DNA of 64,000 nt from Stenogyne calaminthoides. Its lineage: Eukaryota > Streptophyta > Magnoliopsida > Lamiales > Lamiaceae. Made by a program: the position numbers and the translations under genes. The DNA is taken from contig JBBCBC010000043.1 in the NCBI GenBank assembly GCA_037126765.1, positions 4,278,001 to 4,342,000 on the forward strand, given 5' to 3'. The notes under the pieces are model-generated. The model searched no databases, was not told where the DNA came from, and saw only the letters and a list, made by a program, of their open reading frames with translations. Below are positions 11,431 to 21,932 of the stretch, one piece after another. Positions within the stretch are counted from its first letter, which is position 1. Each line of letters opens with the position of its first letter.

Positions 11431-11879
11431 TGATGCGAAGCGAGGGTTTTTGGACCCAATAATACGTGCAAGATTATATGGCAAGGAATTTTCCTACTTT
11501 TGCAACTAAAGTTAGTGGGCAAAATTTTTCAAGATATACTCCAAGATTTGGTAAGATTCACAAAGAAGATCAATATTATCATATCTTAACTATTTTTATT
11601 TATTTTATAGTCTAGATTTCATTTTTGTCCTTTTAATTTTTGTTCAAGTATATCGCGTATAGATTTAGGGTGAGATTTAGTCCTTTTTGGAGCAGATTTG
11701 GTCCTGTTTTTGTCCTATAAATATGTGAGACGTTTTTCTTTGTTTTTAATCAGAAAAATAATAAAAAACCTCTTGGTAACTTTGTCAAAACCTAATTATT
11801 TCTTGCCAACCTGAGTTGGGGCAACAATTATTATCGTTATTTGCGTATTATTTGTGTTTTGAGATCGCGGTTCTCATCA
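11431..11879 (+). repeat. Gypsy 5' LTR, 449 bp
   Basis: Starts TGATGCGAAGCGAGGG and ends GTTCTCATCA, with inverted TGATG/CATCA tips. A TATA-like GTCCTATAAATATGTG lies near 11722, the likely promoter of the element. Other copies are 13276-13602 plus 20555-20676, and 21296-21742. Confidence 0.85.
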
Positions 11880-11900
11880 AATTGGTGCTTTCATTGAGAG
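11880..11900 (+). promoter_or_regulatory. Primer-binding-site position of the gypsy element
   Basis: AATTGGTGCTTTCATTGAG follows the LTR directly. A TGG two bases in is the expected start of a tRNA primer site. The tRNA is not identified. Confidence 0.5.
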
Positions 11901-11929
11901 TAACGAGAATCGCGAAAGGAATACGAGCA

Positions 11930-13040
11930 ATGGCGGGAACTCACAAGGAGAAGAAGAAGCGCAGTGTGGACTCTTCATCTAGAAGGAAGAGCGATGAGGA
12001 TTCTTCGTCGGAAGAATCCGATTCCCGTAAACGGAGGAAATCAACCCTACCCGACGCCGGGATAGGAAAGATGTGAACGGGGGAGACCGGAGAAGGGGGA
12101 GGCCCAAATTAACCTGCCCTACGTTCAACGGTAGCAACCCAAATTCATGGTTAAGACGAGCAAACCAACTTTGTCGTGCGTGAAATACCACGGGAAGATA
12201 GGGTACGTTACGCTACTTGTTATATAAAAAGTGGTGTGACTATTTGGTGGCAATGGATTAACAAGTTATATCGAAAGCAAGGACGGATCGTTCAGTGGAA
12301 GAATTTCAAAAAGGAACTTATGGCGAGATTTGAACCATCCGATTTCGGTGATTACGTCGACAGCCATTGTCGTACTATTCGGCAAACTGCCGCTGTTGTC
12401 CATGTTGACATGTTTAATTGTGATTCCCTAATCAAACGACCTGAGCCACATGATGCTAATAGTGGTAATGAGCCAATTAATTCGAATAAGGCCTCCACGT
12501 CAAGTGGGCTTTTTAATACCAATGAGTCGACTTATATTCATGAGTATACTAATTGTGTTACTAATTATGATGGGACTTTGCATGCGGGTGAGTATATGGA
12601 TTTTTTTTTAAGATACTGAAGAGTTTGGGCTTAAGGAATTTTTTGGGAATTTTAGGAATGATGAGGCAATTGGGCCTCCTATTTTGGACGAAGAAATTAG
12701 TTAGTTTGAGCCCGATAATTCGTTTGATGATTTTAGTGAAGATGGGTTAATAAATTTTTTGGAAGGGCTTAAGCTTTGGAATAATAAGGAGACCTTTGGG
12801 CCTTTTACTTATGATGGGATGGACAGTTTTACTGAATCTCCATATTATGATGGACCACCTATTTATGATGAAGAGGAAGAGCAACCCGTAAGTAATTTCG
12901 TGTTTCCCATTTATGACACCGAGCCCGAAGGCAAGACGTACCAAGTTTTTGATACGAAAGTTGATAACACTGCAAATTTTTGGGGCCTTGATATGGTGTT
13001 TGACGAAATTCGCCTAAATGATGATGACGGTTATATCTAA
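11930..13040 (+). pseudogene. Gypsy gag, broken
   Basis: The start at 11930 gives a lysine/serine-rich N-terminus (MAGTHKEKKKRSVDSSS) that ends at a stop at 12076. Shifted frames continue with PTFNGSNPNSWLRRANQL and then the retrotransposon gag core (YIKSGVTIWWQWINKL, then KKELMARFEPSDFGDY) around 12180-12360. An acidic C-terminal part occupies 12759-13040. Gag would form the particle that packages element RNA. Several frameshifts and stops make it non-functional. Confidence 0.75.
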
Positions 13041-13275
13041 CATAATAATTATTATTATTTTATAATTAATGATAGTTATTTTGTTGGTAGTACAATGAAA
13101 AGTTCACGCTATCGCTTAAAGATTTTTGGCCACACCCGAACATCTGATAATTTTGAGCTCAATTATTTGGTGGCAAGCAAACGACCATTAGATGAAGGGG
13201 AGCATTTAGGCTCGATAAGAGAGTGTTCCCATAATTGGTCCTTGAGGACAAGGAATATCTCGAAGGGGACGGGAA

Positions 13276-13602
13276 TGATGCGAACGAGGGTTTTTGGACC
13301 CAATTATACGTGCAAAATTATATGGCAAGGAATTGTCCTACTTTTGCAACTAAAGTTAGTGGGCAAAATTTTCCAAGATATACTCCAAGATTTGGCAAGA
13401 TTCACAAGGAAGATCAAGATTATCATATCTTAACTATTTTTATTTATTTTATAGGCTAGATTTTATTTTTGTCCTTTAATTTTCGTTCAAGTATATCGCG
13501 TATAGATTTAGGGTGAGATTTAGTCCTTTTTTGGAGCAGATTTGGTTTTGTTTTTGTCCTATAAATATGTGGGACATTTTTCTTTGTTTTTAATCAGAAA
13601 AA
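13276..13602 (+). repeat. Gypsy 3' LTR, first part
   Basis: Begins TGATGCGAACGAGGG and matches 11431 onward. It stops at the AAA before the CACTA end at 13603. The remaining 122 bp of the LTR are found at 20555-20676. Confidence 0.85.
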
Positions 13603-15462
13603 CACTAAAAACCTCTTGGTGATTTTTCAAAACGGTTTTAATTTCTTCATAATAAATTTTGAGTTTTAGCGATAATTTTTCATTATCGAAATTTAGATTA
13701 TTAACATTTTGAGATGGTTTTTTCATTCAAATTGGTGTTTTCATTGAGAGTAGACGAGAATCGCCGCAAAAATTATCGACGGCTTTGGTGGGAACTCACA
13801 AGGAGATGAGAAGGGTTTGTCGACGGTTCTTCATGGACAGGAAGAGTCGAAAATTCTTCGCTAAAGAATCCGATATCCCCATAAACGGAGGAAATCAGTT
13901 ATACCGTTGGGATTATAGGAAAAGTATGCTTTTTACTTTGTATAAGGGGAGGCCCAAATTCGAGACTTACGGTAGCAAAATAAATTGTTTATTAATGCTT
14001 TAAATATGATTGAATGTTATATATATTTCGGGAAGATAGGGTACAATAACGCTATGACTCGTTATATGGAAAGTTAATTTGTGACTATTTGATGGCAATG
14101 GATTAAATTATATCGGTCCCCTTGGAACTAAAAGGACGCCATTCAAAAAGGAACTTATAGATGGAAATGAACAATCATCGCTGAAAGGTTGGACAGCCAT
14201 TGTCGTAATGGTTTGTCTTGACCAAGAGATTACACTAGTGACATGTTTAATCGTGATTCCCTAATATAACGAGGGCCACATGAGGATAAATTCTAATGAG
14301 CCAACAAGGAAGAATAAGACCTCCACGTCAAGTTCGTTGTTTCTTAACCAATGAGTCGACTTAAATAGGATCACGGGATTATAACTAATTGTTTGACTAA
14401 TTATCATGGGGGTTTGAATGCGGGAGAGAGATTCAATTTTTTTATCTTGGGAAATATTTTTGTCACATGTGATTTTAAGATTTTTAGGAAGAATGAGGCA
14501 ATTGGGCTTGCTTGATTTTGGATGAAGAGGTTCATTAGTTTTATCATACTAAATCGTTGCAAGTGGATTTTGTTTGAAGATGTATGGATAATAATGTTGA
14601 AAGGGCTTTGACCAAGGGAAAAGATATTAATTAATGGAAAGCTATTGGGATGGGCTTGAATTAATTAATGGGCTAGATAATCTTAAACACGGGAAATAAT
14701 GAAGAGGCAACCCATATTAATTTCGTGTTTCCCATTTAAGATGGATACCGCAATATTAATTATGTAGTGGGATTAATTAATATTTATGGACTTGAATTAT
14801 ATTGTGGCTCAATATTAGATATTCAAGATCCATTAGAAGGTCCAATCTTAAATTCTCCTAAATGATGAGCCCAACATATATCTCAATAATAATTATTATT
14901 AAAATAAAATAAATATTGATTGTTTTTTTGTTCTTATTACAAAAAATTATGGATAAAAAGAGGGAGAAAGATTTTTCTTTTGAATTTTGTTATGGAATGA
15001 AGATATGTATTATTGGAATACAAGATTGTCTCATTAAAAATGAAGAAATCTCCCATTTAGGTTATACATAATGAAATTTCAAAATTTTGGTATTGAGGAC
15101 AAAGATTTTCTTGATTTTCTTGAAAAAATATTATGGAAGATATGTATTTCTTGAAATACAAGAATATCTCATAAATTCAAGAAGATCCAAATCTTGGATT
15201 TTTGCAACTAATATTTTTGGGCAAAATTCCATAAAATATACTCCAATTTTTTGGAATATTTTAATTATGGGAAAGAGAATATTGGGATATATTCTTAACT
15301 ATTTTTATTTACCAAGAAAAGGCTTAGATTTTGTTTTTGTCCTTTAATTTTCGTTCCAGTATCCCTCCTATAAATAGGGGATGATTAGTTCATTTTCCCA
15401 AGTATAATTCCATGTTTTTGGAAATATTAAATAAATGGGGACGTTTTTTCTTTTTTTTTAAT
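13603..15462. other. Mosaic of gypsy and CACTA/copia sequence, probable consensus artefact
   Basis: The sequence alternates between two collinear sources. One is the gypsy element from the LTR point at 13602 through LTR end, primer site, gag and next LTR; the other is the CACTA left end followed by a reversed copia LTR. Segments are about 10-60 bp. Example near 14160-14260: gag GGAACTTAT, copia GATGGAAATGAACAATC, gag CAGCCATTGTCGT, copia TGTCTTGACCAAGAGATTAC, gag ACATGTTTAATCGTGATTCC. The gypsy component ends after about 1.85 kb, the same as the 1845-bp spacing of the two LTR starts. ORFs here should not be interpreted. Confidence 0.8.
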
Positions 15463-15795
15463 GCAACAAAGTTTATTTTTCCTTTTTTGTTAATTGTTCG
15501 CGGTTTTATCCTTCCAATAAGGATTGTCGAGCAAGTTTTAAGGAATACTTGGGAAGTCCCTTTTTTCATCCGTCCGATCGAAAGTCAGGTCGCTAACATT
15601 TAGCGATGATTTTTCACGTAAAACCCGTGAGACTTTCCGCGATCGCAAGGTTTTCGTGGCTTTTTATATGCATGATATGTTGTTTGCAATTATTATTTGA
15701 ATTAATATAGGATTAATTCATGCTAAGTAATAATTAATGAATTAAATTTGTATTTAAATATTCACCTTTAATAGATCTGACTAACTATTCCAACA
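13905..15795 (-). mobile_element. Copia LTR inserted in CACTA 2, reverse orientation
   Basis: Read on the minus strand it starts TGTTGGAATAGTTAGTCAG at 15795 and follows the copia LTR copies at 24245-25874 and 61515-63357 along their whole length. Examples are the TATGCATGATATGTTG block near 15670 and GATTGAATGTTATATATATT near 14010. From about 15470 to 15795 it is clean; left of that it is interleaved with gypsy sequence. Its length of about 1.9 kb agrees with the other copies (1.63 and 1.84 kb). No second LTR or internal domain is seen, so a solo LTR is likely. Confidence 0.7.
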
Positions 15796-15930
15796 ATGAC
15801 GTCATAAAAGCGATGGAAATTTCGTCGACGAATATCCGATTTAAATAACGATGGTTATTAGCGCGTTTAATAGCGAATAATAAATCCATCGCTATAGCCG
15901 TCGCTAAATCGTGAATTTTCCAAAAAAAAA
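15796..15930. repeat. CACTA 2 left subterminal repeats
   Basis: Copies of motifs such as CCATCGCTATAGCCGTCGC and TCGTCGACGAATATCCG, related to the GCGACGG repeats at the right end (20240-20540). Confidence 0.65.
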
Positions 15931-16695
15931 ATGCTCACGGTGGTTTGAACCAGGGCCCGGGGGGCGCTCGGGTGGGCACCGAACCACCCGAGCCACGGAC
16001 CATCTCGAACCCAACCACTAAGCACCTCATATATAAGCCATCAAGCCTCCCAATTAAATGAGGCATTTATTCACTCCCGTGGGAGACTGAACACGGGACC
16101 TTGGCCGCCCGAGCGGGGATCAATTCCGCTCGGGCACTTGCTTTTTTGAGTTAAGTTAATGAATTTAATTCTATATGATAAAATTCATTTTTTTTTTTTT
16201 TTTTTTAAAAAATTCTTTATTTCAATTATCTTATTTAATAATTCAATTACATTTTAATATAATAATTTATATTTTTATTTATAAATTTTAATTAAATTAT
16301 ATTATATTAAAATATTAAAATTTTTTTAAACTTATTTTTAATAAAATTAATTCTATATTAATTTACAATTCAATTTTTTTCAATTTTTTTAAATTATTTA
16401 TTTCAATTATCTTATTTAATGATTCAATTACATTTTAATATATTAATTAATATTTTTTATTTATAAATTTAAAATAAATTGTATTTTTTAAATTATTTTG
16501 AATAAAATTAATTGTATATTTATTTAAAAATCTTTTTTTTTTCAATTTTTTTTAAAATTTTTTATTTCAATTATCTTATTTAATTATAGTTTTTATATTG
16601 AATAATTAGCAAAAAATAAATTATGTTAAGCAATGTCTAATAACTTGTAATATGCAAATACATGAAAATATTACAAATGAAAGACAATATAATTA
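15931..16695. other. Non-coding interior of CACTA 2
   Basis: From 15940 to 16140 a GC-rich stretch with GGGCCCGG and CCGCTCGGGC blocks; 15990-16330 resembles 3075-3400 of the other CACTA element. From 16170 to 16690 there are only AT-rich homopolymer-like runs with a TTTCAATTATCTTATTTAAT motif repeated about three times. Confidence 0.6.
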
Positions 16696-18690
16696 TTATT
16701 CGTCATCCTCATCGTTGCCCCCATCTGTATTATCATCATCCTCCTCTTCCTCACCATCTTCATTCTCATTCACATCCTCATCTTCATCATGATCCTTATC
16801 CTCCCCGCAGCTGTCAATCTCTATCAAATCTGGATTTGCAGTTGTTAAGTCTACGAAAAGATTGAAATCTCTTGTATGCACTTCAGTTTGAGCATCAACT
16901 TGTTCCGTTTGGAATGGAGTGTCGTCAACTGCGGCAATTGAATCCGGTTTAGGAACTTGCACTAGTGATCTTGCCTTTACTTTGCAAATAGTCATCCATT
17001 CATTATTTGCTCTCGAACTTGGATACGTGCAGTAGTATACTTGGGATATCTGAGCAGCAAACACAAACGGATCATACCCCGAATATTTTTTTCTTCTATG
17101 AACATCGACCAGTTTTTATTCGGGATGAATCCTTGTTCCTGAAGCAGATGGATCATACCAATCACACTTGAACAACACAACAGTCTTCTCAGGGTTCCCC
17201 TTATATCCTACTTCAACGACTTCTTGTAGGTGTCCGAAGTAGTCATGGCTTTCTCCATTGAACATTGCACTGTTAATGCAAACTCCACTGTTTGCAGTAG
17301 ATCTGGTCGATGCATACTCCACCGTATGGAATTTGTAACCATCTACATAGTATCCTTGGTACGTGTTGACCAGACGTAATGGTCCTCTACTGAGATCCCG
17401 CATAAATGGGTTCTCAATGTGTTGATTATAACCCTATGACGGTTTAAGGTTAAATATATAATTGTAAACATATAATATGAATTCACTAATAAACGGACAA
17501 AAACCATCAGTGCTGAGAGCTAACCGTGCATTCCAAATGGACAAAAACCATCAGTGCTGAGACCTAAACGTGCATTCCAAATGGACAAAAACCTTCAGTG
17601 CTGAGACCTAACTGAACGTTCCTAGGTTCGTCCGAAAAAATAGGAAACACCTCGTCAAGATGTTTCCAGGCCATCGAGTCAGCAGGGTGTCTCATCTCTA
17701 AGGAATCAGGATCAGATGACTCTGTATGATGCCATGTCATATGTTTGGTTGTGGCACTAGATTGATACAATCTCTGAAGACGAGGAATGATAGGGAGGTA
17801 ATACATCATTTTATTTGCCACTTTCTTCTTCTTATTCTGCTTCCCTCGACCGTCAGTCCAGTTCCGATGCGGTACTTTGTACCGAGAATGCCCACAAAAT
17901 TTGCACTTATCAAGATTCGCGTCTTCTTCATTACCCCAGAATAACATGCAGTTATTGATACAACAATCAATACTCTCTATTGGTAGACTCATACTCTTCA
18001 ACAGATTCTTGGCTTGATTTTCTGTAATAGGCACCTTATTACCGGGAGGACAGACCTCATTGATCAACTTACTAATCTGGTTATAGGCTCTTTGAGAAAG
18101 TTTGTTCTCAACCTTGATAGTCATGAGTTGAGCATTAAATGACAACAGAGAGTGAGTTTGACATCCATCATACAGATCTTTGTCAGCTGCTTTGAGTATT
18201 CTGTAAAAATTAGATGCTTCCTCATTTGGTTCCTCCTCCATAGCCTCAGCTTGAAACCCACCAACTTCCATGATCATCGTATGATACATATCCGGTGTAT
18301 CCACTGCAGGTGTCTCAAACTGTACTCCAGGATCATCGACTCCATGATCATTATTGTATTCGAGAGTATTATAATATTCTTCAAGATCATTGAAATCAGC
18401 ATTCCATCGATCTTCACCATGACGTGTCCAATTGTAGTAATAAGGTACAAAACCATTCATGATGATATGTGTTTGAACATCGACAATCGCTCCATAACTT
18501 GTGCTGACACTTTCTTGCATTATAAGGACATCTTATACGACCTTCTGAATTTGCTGCACCATGATTAATTGCAAAGTGAATGAAGTTATTACATCATTCA
18601 AGAACTCCATATTTATACGTCCGTTGATAAGTCGAGGAGTCGAATACATCCACTAATGATTCGGATATTCCATCTGTTTCAAATCATATC
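16696..18690 (-). pseudogene. CACTA transposase (TNP2-like), internally deleted
   Basis: Minus-strand order: the transposase-associated N-terminal region (with frameshifts, about 18690-18450; HGAANSEGRIRCPYNARKC is readable); an open frame 18520-17564 with the TNP2 hallmarks CPPGNKVPITENQAKNLL, MLFWGNEEDANLDKCKFCG and the SMAWKHLDEVFP...LGLSTEGFCPFGMHV motif; then a break; then 17403-17116, which reads like the C-terminal DUF4216 region (FHTVEYASTRSTANSG, VVLFKCDWYDPSASG); finally an acidic tail to 16696. The central catalytic part between GMHV and the C-terminal domain is missing, so it cannot cut DNA. Confidence 0.85.
17495..17620 (-). repeat. 44-bp tandem triplication inside the TNP2 remnant
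   Basis: Three units starting at 17495, 17539 and 17583 (GGACAAAAACCATCAGTGCT and onward). Each encodes the GLSTEGFCPFGMHV motif of TNP2 on the minus strand. The 44-bp period is not a multiple of three, so the copies shift frame. The array sits at the junction where the catalytic middle was lost. Confidence 0.9.
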
Positions 18691-18888
18691 AACATGTTAA
18701 TTCTACAAAAAATTGGACAGAGTTTCGTCTGTATATGTAAATATCCAAATATATTCTTCTATCAAATAACATTAAACACATCCACCAAATTATAATTATC
18801 TATGATCACAATATTCATTTAACATAAATTATCTACACAATATATATCAACACCAAACACAAAACAAACTTATCAATTATATACATTA

Positions 18889-18926
<38 letters not shown>

Positions 18927-19105
18927 GTAGAAATGTGAAACGTACGGTAAAAACGTTGATAAGTTGAGGAGTCAAAATGCTTCCGCTACACAATATGCAC
19001 TACAAAAATGATTTTCGCCTCTATCTACACAAAATTTGGTGTTAATTTTGGAAAAAAAATGGAGTTGGTTCGACTATTTTGTGTAAAATGAAAATGTTGG
19101 TGTTT
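18691..19105. other. Non-coding CACTA 2 interior with an internal CACTA-like end
   Basis: Contains a (TA)n run at about 18892-18920. At 18998 the string CACTACAAAAATGATTTTCG looks like a second CACTA terminus within the element; no partner with a matching 3-bp flank was found. Confidence 0.5.
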
Positions 19106-19260
19106 GTAGGGAGTTTAGCGACGGATTCAGCGACGGTTACTTGAAACAGTCGCCATTAGCGACAGATTCAGCCATGGAAATTATAGTCGTTATTAGCGAC
19201 GGTTTAGCGACGGAATTTGAATTCCGTAGTTGAATCCATCGCCAAAACCGGCGCTAAAAC
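19105..19260. repeat. GCGACGG repeat cluster
   Basis: Several copies of TTAGCGACGGATTCAGCGA and its complement. The motif is the same as in the right subterminal region. Confidence 0.7.
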
Positions 19261-19483
19261 ATATTTTTTTTTAAATCAAAATTAAAATTGTTCAATCCAA
19301 TTAAAATAAATAATCCTAAAATTGTTCAATCATTCATTAAAATAAAAACAAAAATTAAAATAGTTCAATCACACATAAAAATAAAAATAGAATTTAAAAT
19401 TGTTCAATCATACATAATTAAACATGAAAAGAAGTTAAGCAGAAATTATAAATTGTTCATAACATAATTAAAATAACATTGAC

Positions 19484-20060
19484 CCTAGAGGGGATCTTCC
19501 CTCCAAAAAGCCACAATTGACTCCCATACTTTGTGCCCAAGTTCTTCTGATAATTTCACCCCTTCTTCCCTCCACTGTCTACGCCACATGTGCATCATCT
19601 AATGGTAACGCAGTCCAGCAACTTTACAAAATGCCTTATAAACTTCATTGGTCTCGAGATCGGGACTCCACGTAGTTTGTTTCTATATTTCGAATATAAT
19701 ACGATAATTAAATTAATTGTAATCAATATATATTGAAATAAAATATTAAGTAAATTTTATATCGTAAACTCCTGGAAATACAATGATTTATTGGGTGGGT
19801 TTGGCACATATTTCAATCGTAAGTGTTGACAAACAATTCCCACCCGCATGATGACGTTTTTGGCTATAGAGGAAGCCTCGTGACCAGGTACAATACTAAC
19901 ACATTAAAAATAAATACATAATTAATAATTAATATTAAATTAATTAATTATATAATTAAAAAAAACAATACTTACTCTCCATTCATGATATTGATAGGCA
20001 AACGAGGAATAGGCGCCCAGGATGAAGATGGGACGTTATTACCACCTTCAGCATCCATCT
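19484..20060 (-). pseudogene. CACTA second gene fragment (Ptta/En-Spm transposase-like)
   Basis: Three exon-like pieces on the minus strand. The first is about 20060-19974 (MDAEGGNNVPSSSWAPIPRL, donor GTAAGT). The second is about 19893-19770 (IVPGHEASSIAKNVIMRVG, then RLKYVPNPPNKSLYF). The third is about 19680-19484 (VYKAFCKVAGLRYH, then MMHMWRRQWREEGVKLSEEL). The last resembles the plant En/Spm (Ptta) transposase domain that accompanies TNP2 in CACTA elements. A stop after AGLRYH breaks it. Exon limits are inferred. Confidence 0.5.
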
Positions 20061-20239
20061 AAATAAAATATAAAATTTATATATTAATTAAATTATATAA
20101 AATACAATTAAAATAAATAAATAAACAAAAAAAACATTAAAGTATTACCGTTATATCGAAGAATACAGATGAAATTGTCTCGTTTGTGTTGCTTTTATTT
20201 TGATTGATGAAACATATGGGCAGGTTGGGGCGGTATTTA

Positions 20240-20551
20240 TAGAGTTGGATTTAGCGATGGATTTCAAATATCCGTCGCTGCCGTAGCACCAATTAATGAC
20301 AGAGGCTCCCAACGGGTGTATCTCTTCATTTTCTGCATCATTTAGCGACGGATGCCAAAAATCCGTCGCTAAGTACGTCGCTAAAAATGGCAATTCGAAT
20401 TAACCGTCATATTCAGCGACGGTTTTGTTTTCCGTCTCTAAGAATGGTGGATTTGACCGTTTGAATACAGCCGTCGCTAAAGTTGTTGCCGATAGCGATG
20501 ATTTTATTATCCGTCGCTAATTTTCGTCGTTAAAACCTTTTTTTTGTAGTG
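20240..20551. repeat. CACTA 2 right subterminal repeats and terminus
   Basis: At least seven GCGACGG/CCGTCGCTAA motifs in both orientations between 20240 and 20525, ending at the TTTTTTTTGTAGTG terminus. Confidence 0.8.
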
Positions 20552-20554
20552 AAA

Positions 20555-20676
20555 ACAATAAAAAACCTCTTGGTAACTTTGTCAAAACCTTTTTTTTTCT
20601 TGCCAACCTGAGTTAGGGAAACAATTATTATCATTCTTTGCCTATTATTAGTATTTTATGAACGCAGTTCTCATCA
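20555..20676 (+). repeat. Gypsy 3' LTR, second part
   Basis: Resumes the LTR interrupted at 13602: AAAAAACCTCTTGGTAACT through GTTCTCATCA, followed by the CTGGA duplication. Confidence 0.85.
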
Positions 20677-20822
20677 CTGGACTTCCACGTATACTGTCAC
20701 TTGTATTTTAAGTGTGTTTGACTAATTTTTGTCGTCAATTCTGTTTTAATTTTAAGTTTAAAATTTTAATTATATGCCTGAAATTCTAGCTGTTAAAAAC
20801 AAAAATACACGTGGCAGCCCAG

Positions 20823-21742
20823 TGATGCGAATGAGGATTTTTGGGCCTAGAATTATAAAAGATATTGTCCAAAATTTTGCAAGTTGTGGCAAGATGCGAT
20901 ATTGGATTTGTCCCAGAAATATCCCAAGATTCGCAAGATCTCAAGATTGGCAAGATTTGACAAGATTATCCTAGATTTATTATTTATTTATTTAATTTTC
21001 ACTTTTTATCCTTTAAATTCAAAGTTATCGAGTCAGTTAGATAGACTTGCTAGATTTCATCATTTTAGGCAGATTTTTAGTCCTTTTATTCCTATATATA
21101 TATATAGAACATTTTTTCTTGATTATGAATGAATAATATTAATTTTTCTTAGCAAATTCTTGCTAAAACCAATCGTTCTCCTACTGGTCTGAGCCAGGGA
21201 GTCGATTTTATCGTGTTTTTTATTCGTTCTCCTGTTAGCCTGCGCTAAGACGATGAATTTATCGTGTTCTCAAATCACGGTTCTCACCAAATTAATGATG
21301 CGAACGAGGGTTTTTGGACCTAATAGTACGTGCAAGATTATATTGAAAGGAATTGTCCTACTTTTGCAACTAAAGTTAGTGGGTAAAATTTTCCAAGATA
21401 TATTCCAAGATTTGGCAAGATTCACAAGGAAAATCAAGATTATCATATCTTTACTGTTTTTATTTATTTTATAGGCTAGATTTCGTTTTTGTCCTTTAAT
21501 TTTCGTTCAAGTATATCGCTTGTTGATTTAGGGTGAGATTTGGTCCTTTTTGGAGTAGATGTGGTCTTGTTTTTGTCCTATAAGTATTTGGGACGTTTTT
21601 CCTTTGTAATTAATAAAAAAAAAATTAAAAACCTCTTGGCAACTTTGTCAAAACCTAATTGTTTCTTGCCAACCTGAGTTGGGGCAACAATTATTATCAT
21701 TATTTGCATATTATTTGTGTTTTGTGATCGCTGTTCTCATCA
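20823..21742 (+). mobile_element. Gypsy LTR pair with almost no internal sequence
   Basis: Two LTRs, 20823-21289 and 21296-21742, separated by six bases. Perfect 5-bp direct repeats CCCAG flank the pair (20818-20822 and 21743-21747). The right LTR is close to the one at 11431. The left LTR shares ends (TGATGCGAATGAGG...CACGGTTCTCACCA) and layout (TATA-like CCTATATATATATAG) but is strongly diverged. The residual internal sequence AATTAA fits the first bases after an LTR plus the last bases of a purine tract, so nearly the whole interior has been lost. Confidence 0.75.
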
Positions 21743-21932
21743 CCCAGTCACAAGCATCCGCCGGAAAGCCCCAAATAAAAACAGGAAAATAACGTTGTTC
21801 CGGTCAATTTGGGACTAAAATTGGACATTGTCAAAGTTATTGAGACTAAATCGACGATAAAAAAACATATTGGATTAAATCTATTTGAGCTCAAAGTTAT
21901 GGGACCATTTGTGATTCAAACTCCATATACAT

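Larger units (their letters stand above)
13603..20551 (-). mobile_element. CACTA element 2 in the gypsy LTR
   Basis: The right end is ...CCTTTTTTTTGTAGTG (20551), a standard CACTA terminus in complement; the left end is CACTA at 13603, where the sequence is mixed with gypsy. A 3-bp direct repeat AAA flanks it (13600-13602 and 20552-20554), and the gypsy LTR continues correctly on both sides. Subterminal repeats contain GCGACGG motifs. Two transposon genes lie on the minus strand: a TNP2-like transposase (16696-18690) and a smaller second gene (19484-20060). The left subterminal region carries a copia LTR in reverse orientation. Confidence 0.75.
11431..20676 (+). mobile_element. Gag-only Ty3/gypsy element, split by a CACTA element
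   Basis: LTR at 11431-11879, internal region 11880-13275, second LTR at 13276-13602 continuing at 20555-20676. Flanks TTGGA (11426-11430) and CTGGA (20677-20681) are a 5-bp duplication with one mismatch. A purine-rich tract (GAAGGGGACGGGAA) precedes the second LTR. The internal region is only about 1.4 kb, with gag-like coding but no pol, so it is a non-autonomous form. The CACTA element in its 3' LTR is a later event. Confidence 0.8.
11251..21923. mobile_element. MULE-type MITE carrying two gypsy insertions (10.7 kb in total)
   Basis: Terminal inverted repeats of about 180 bp: the left starts GAGTTTGAATCACAAATGG then TCCCATAACTTTGA; the right end is the complement. A perfect 9-bp direct repeat CATATACAT flanks it (11242-11250 and 21924-21932). 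Removing the two gypsy insertions (11431-20676 and 20823-21742) leaves about 480 bp: 11251-11430, 20682-20822 and 21748-21923. That is close to the 501-bp MITE at 1324-1824, so the native element was a small MITE. It is the outermost layer of this stack. Confidence 0.85.

Noticed and set aside
13785..15603. Several plus-strand ORFs between 13785 and 15603
   Set aside because: They lie in the interleaved mosaic region; frames are created by alternating unrelated sequences.
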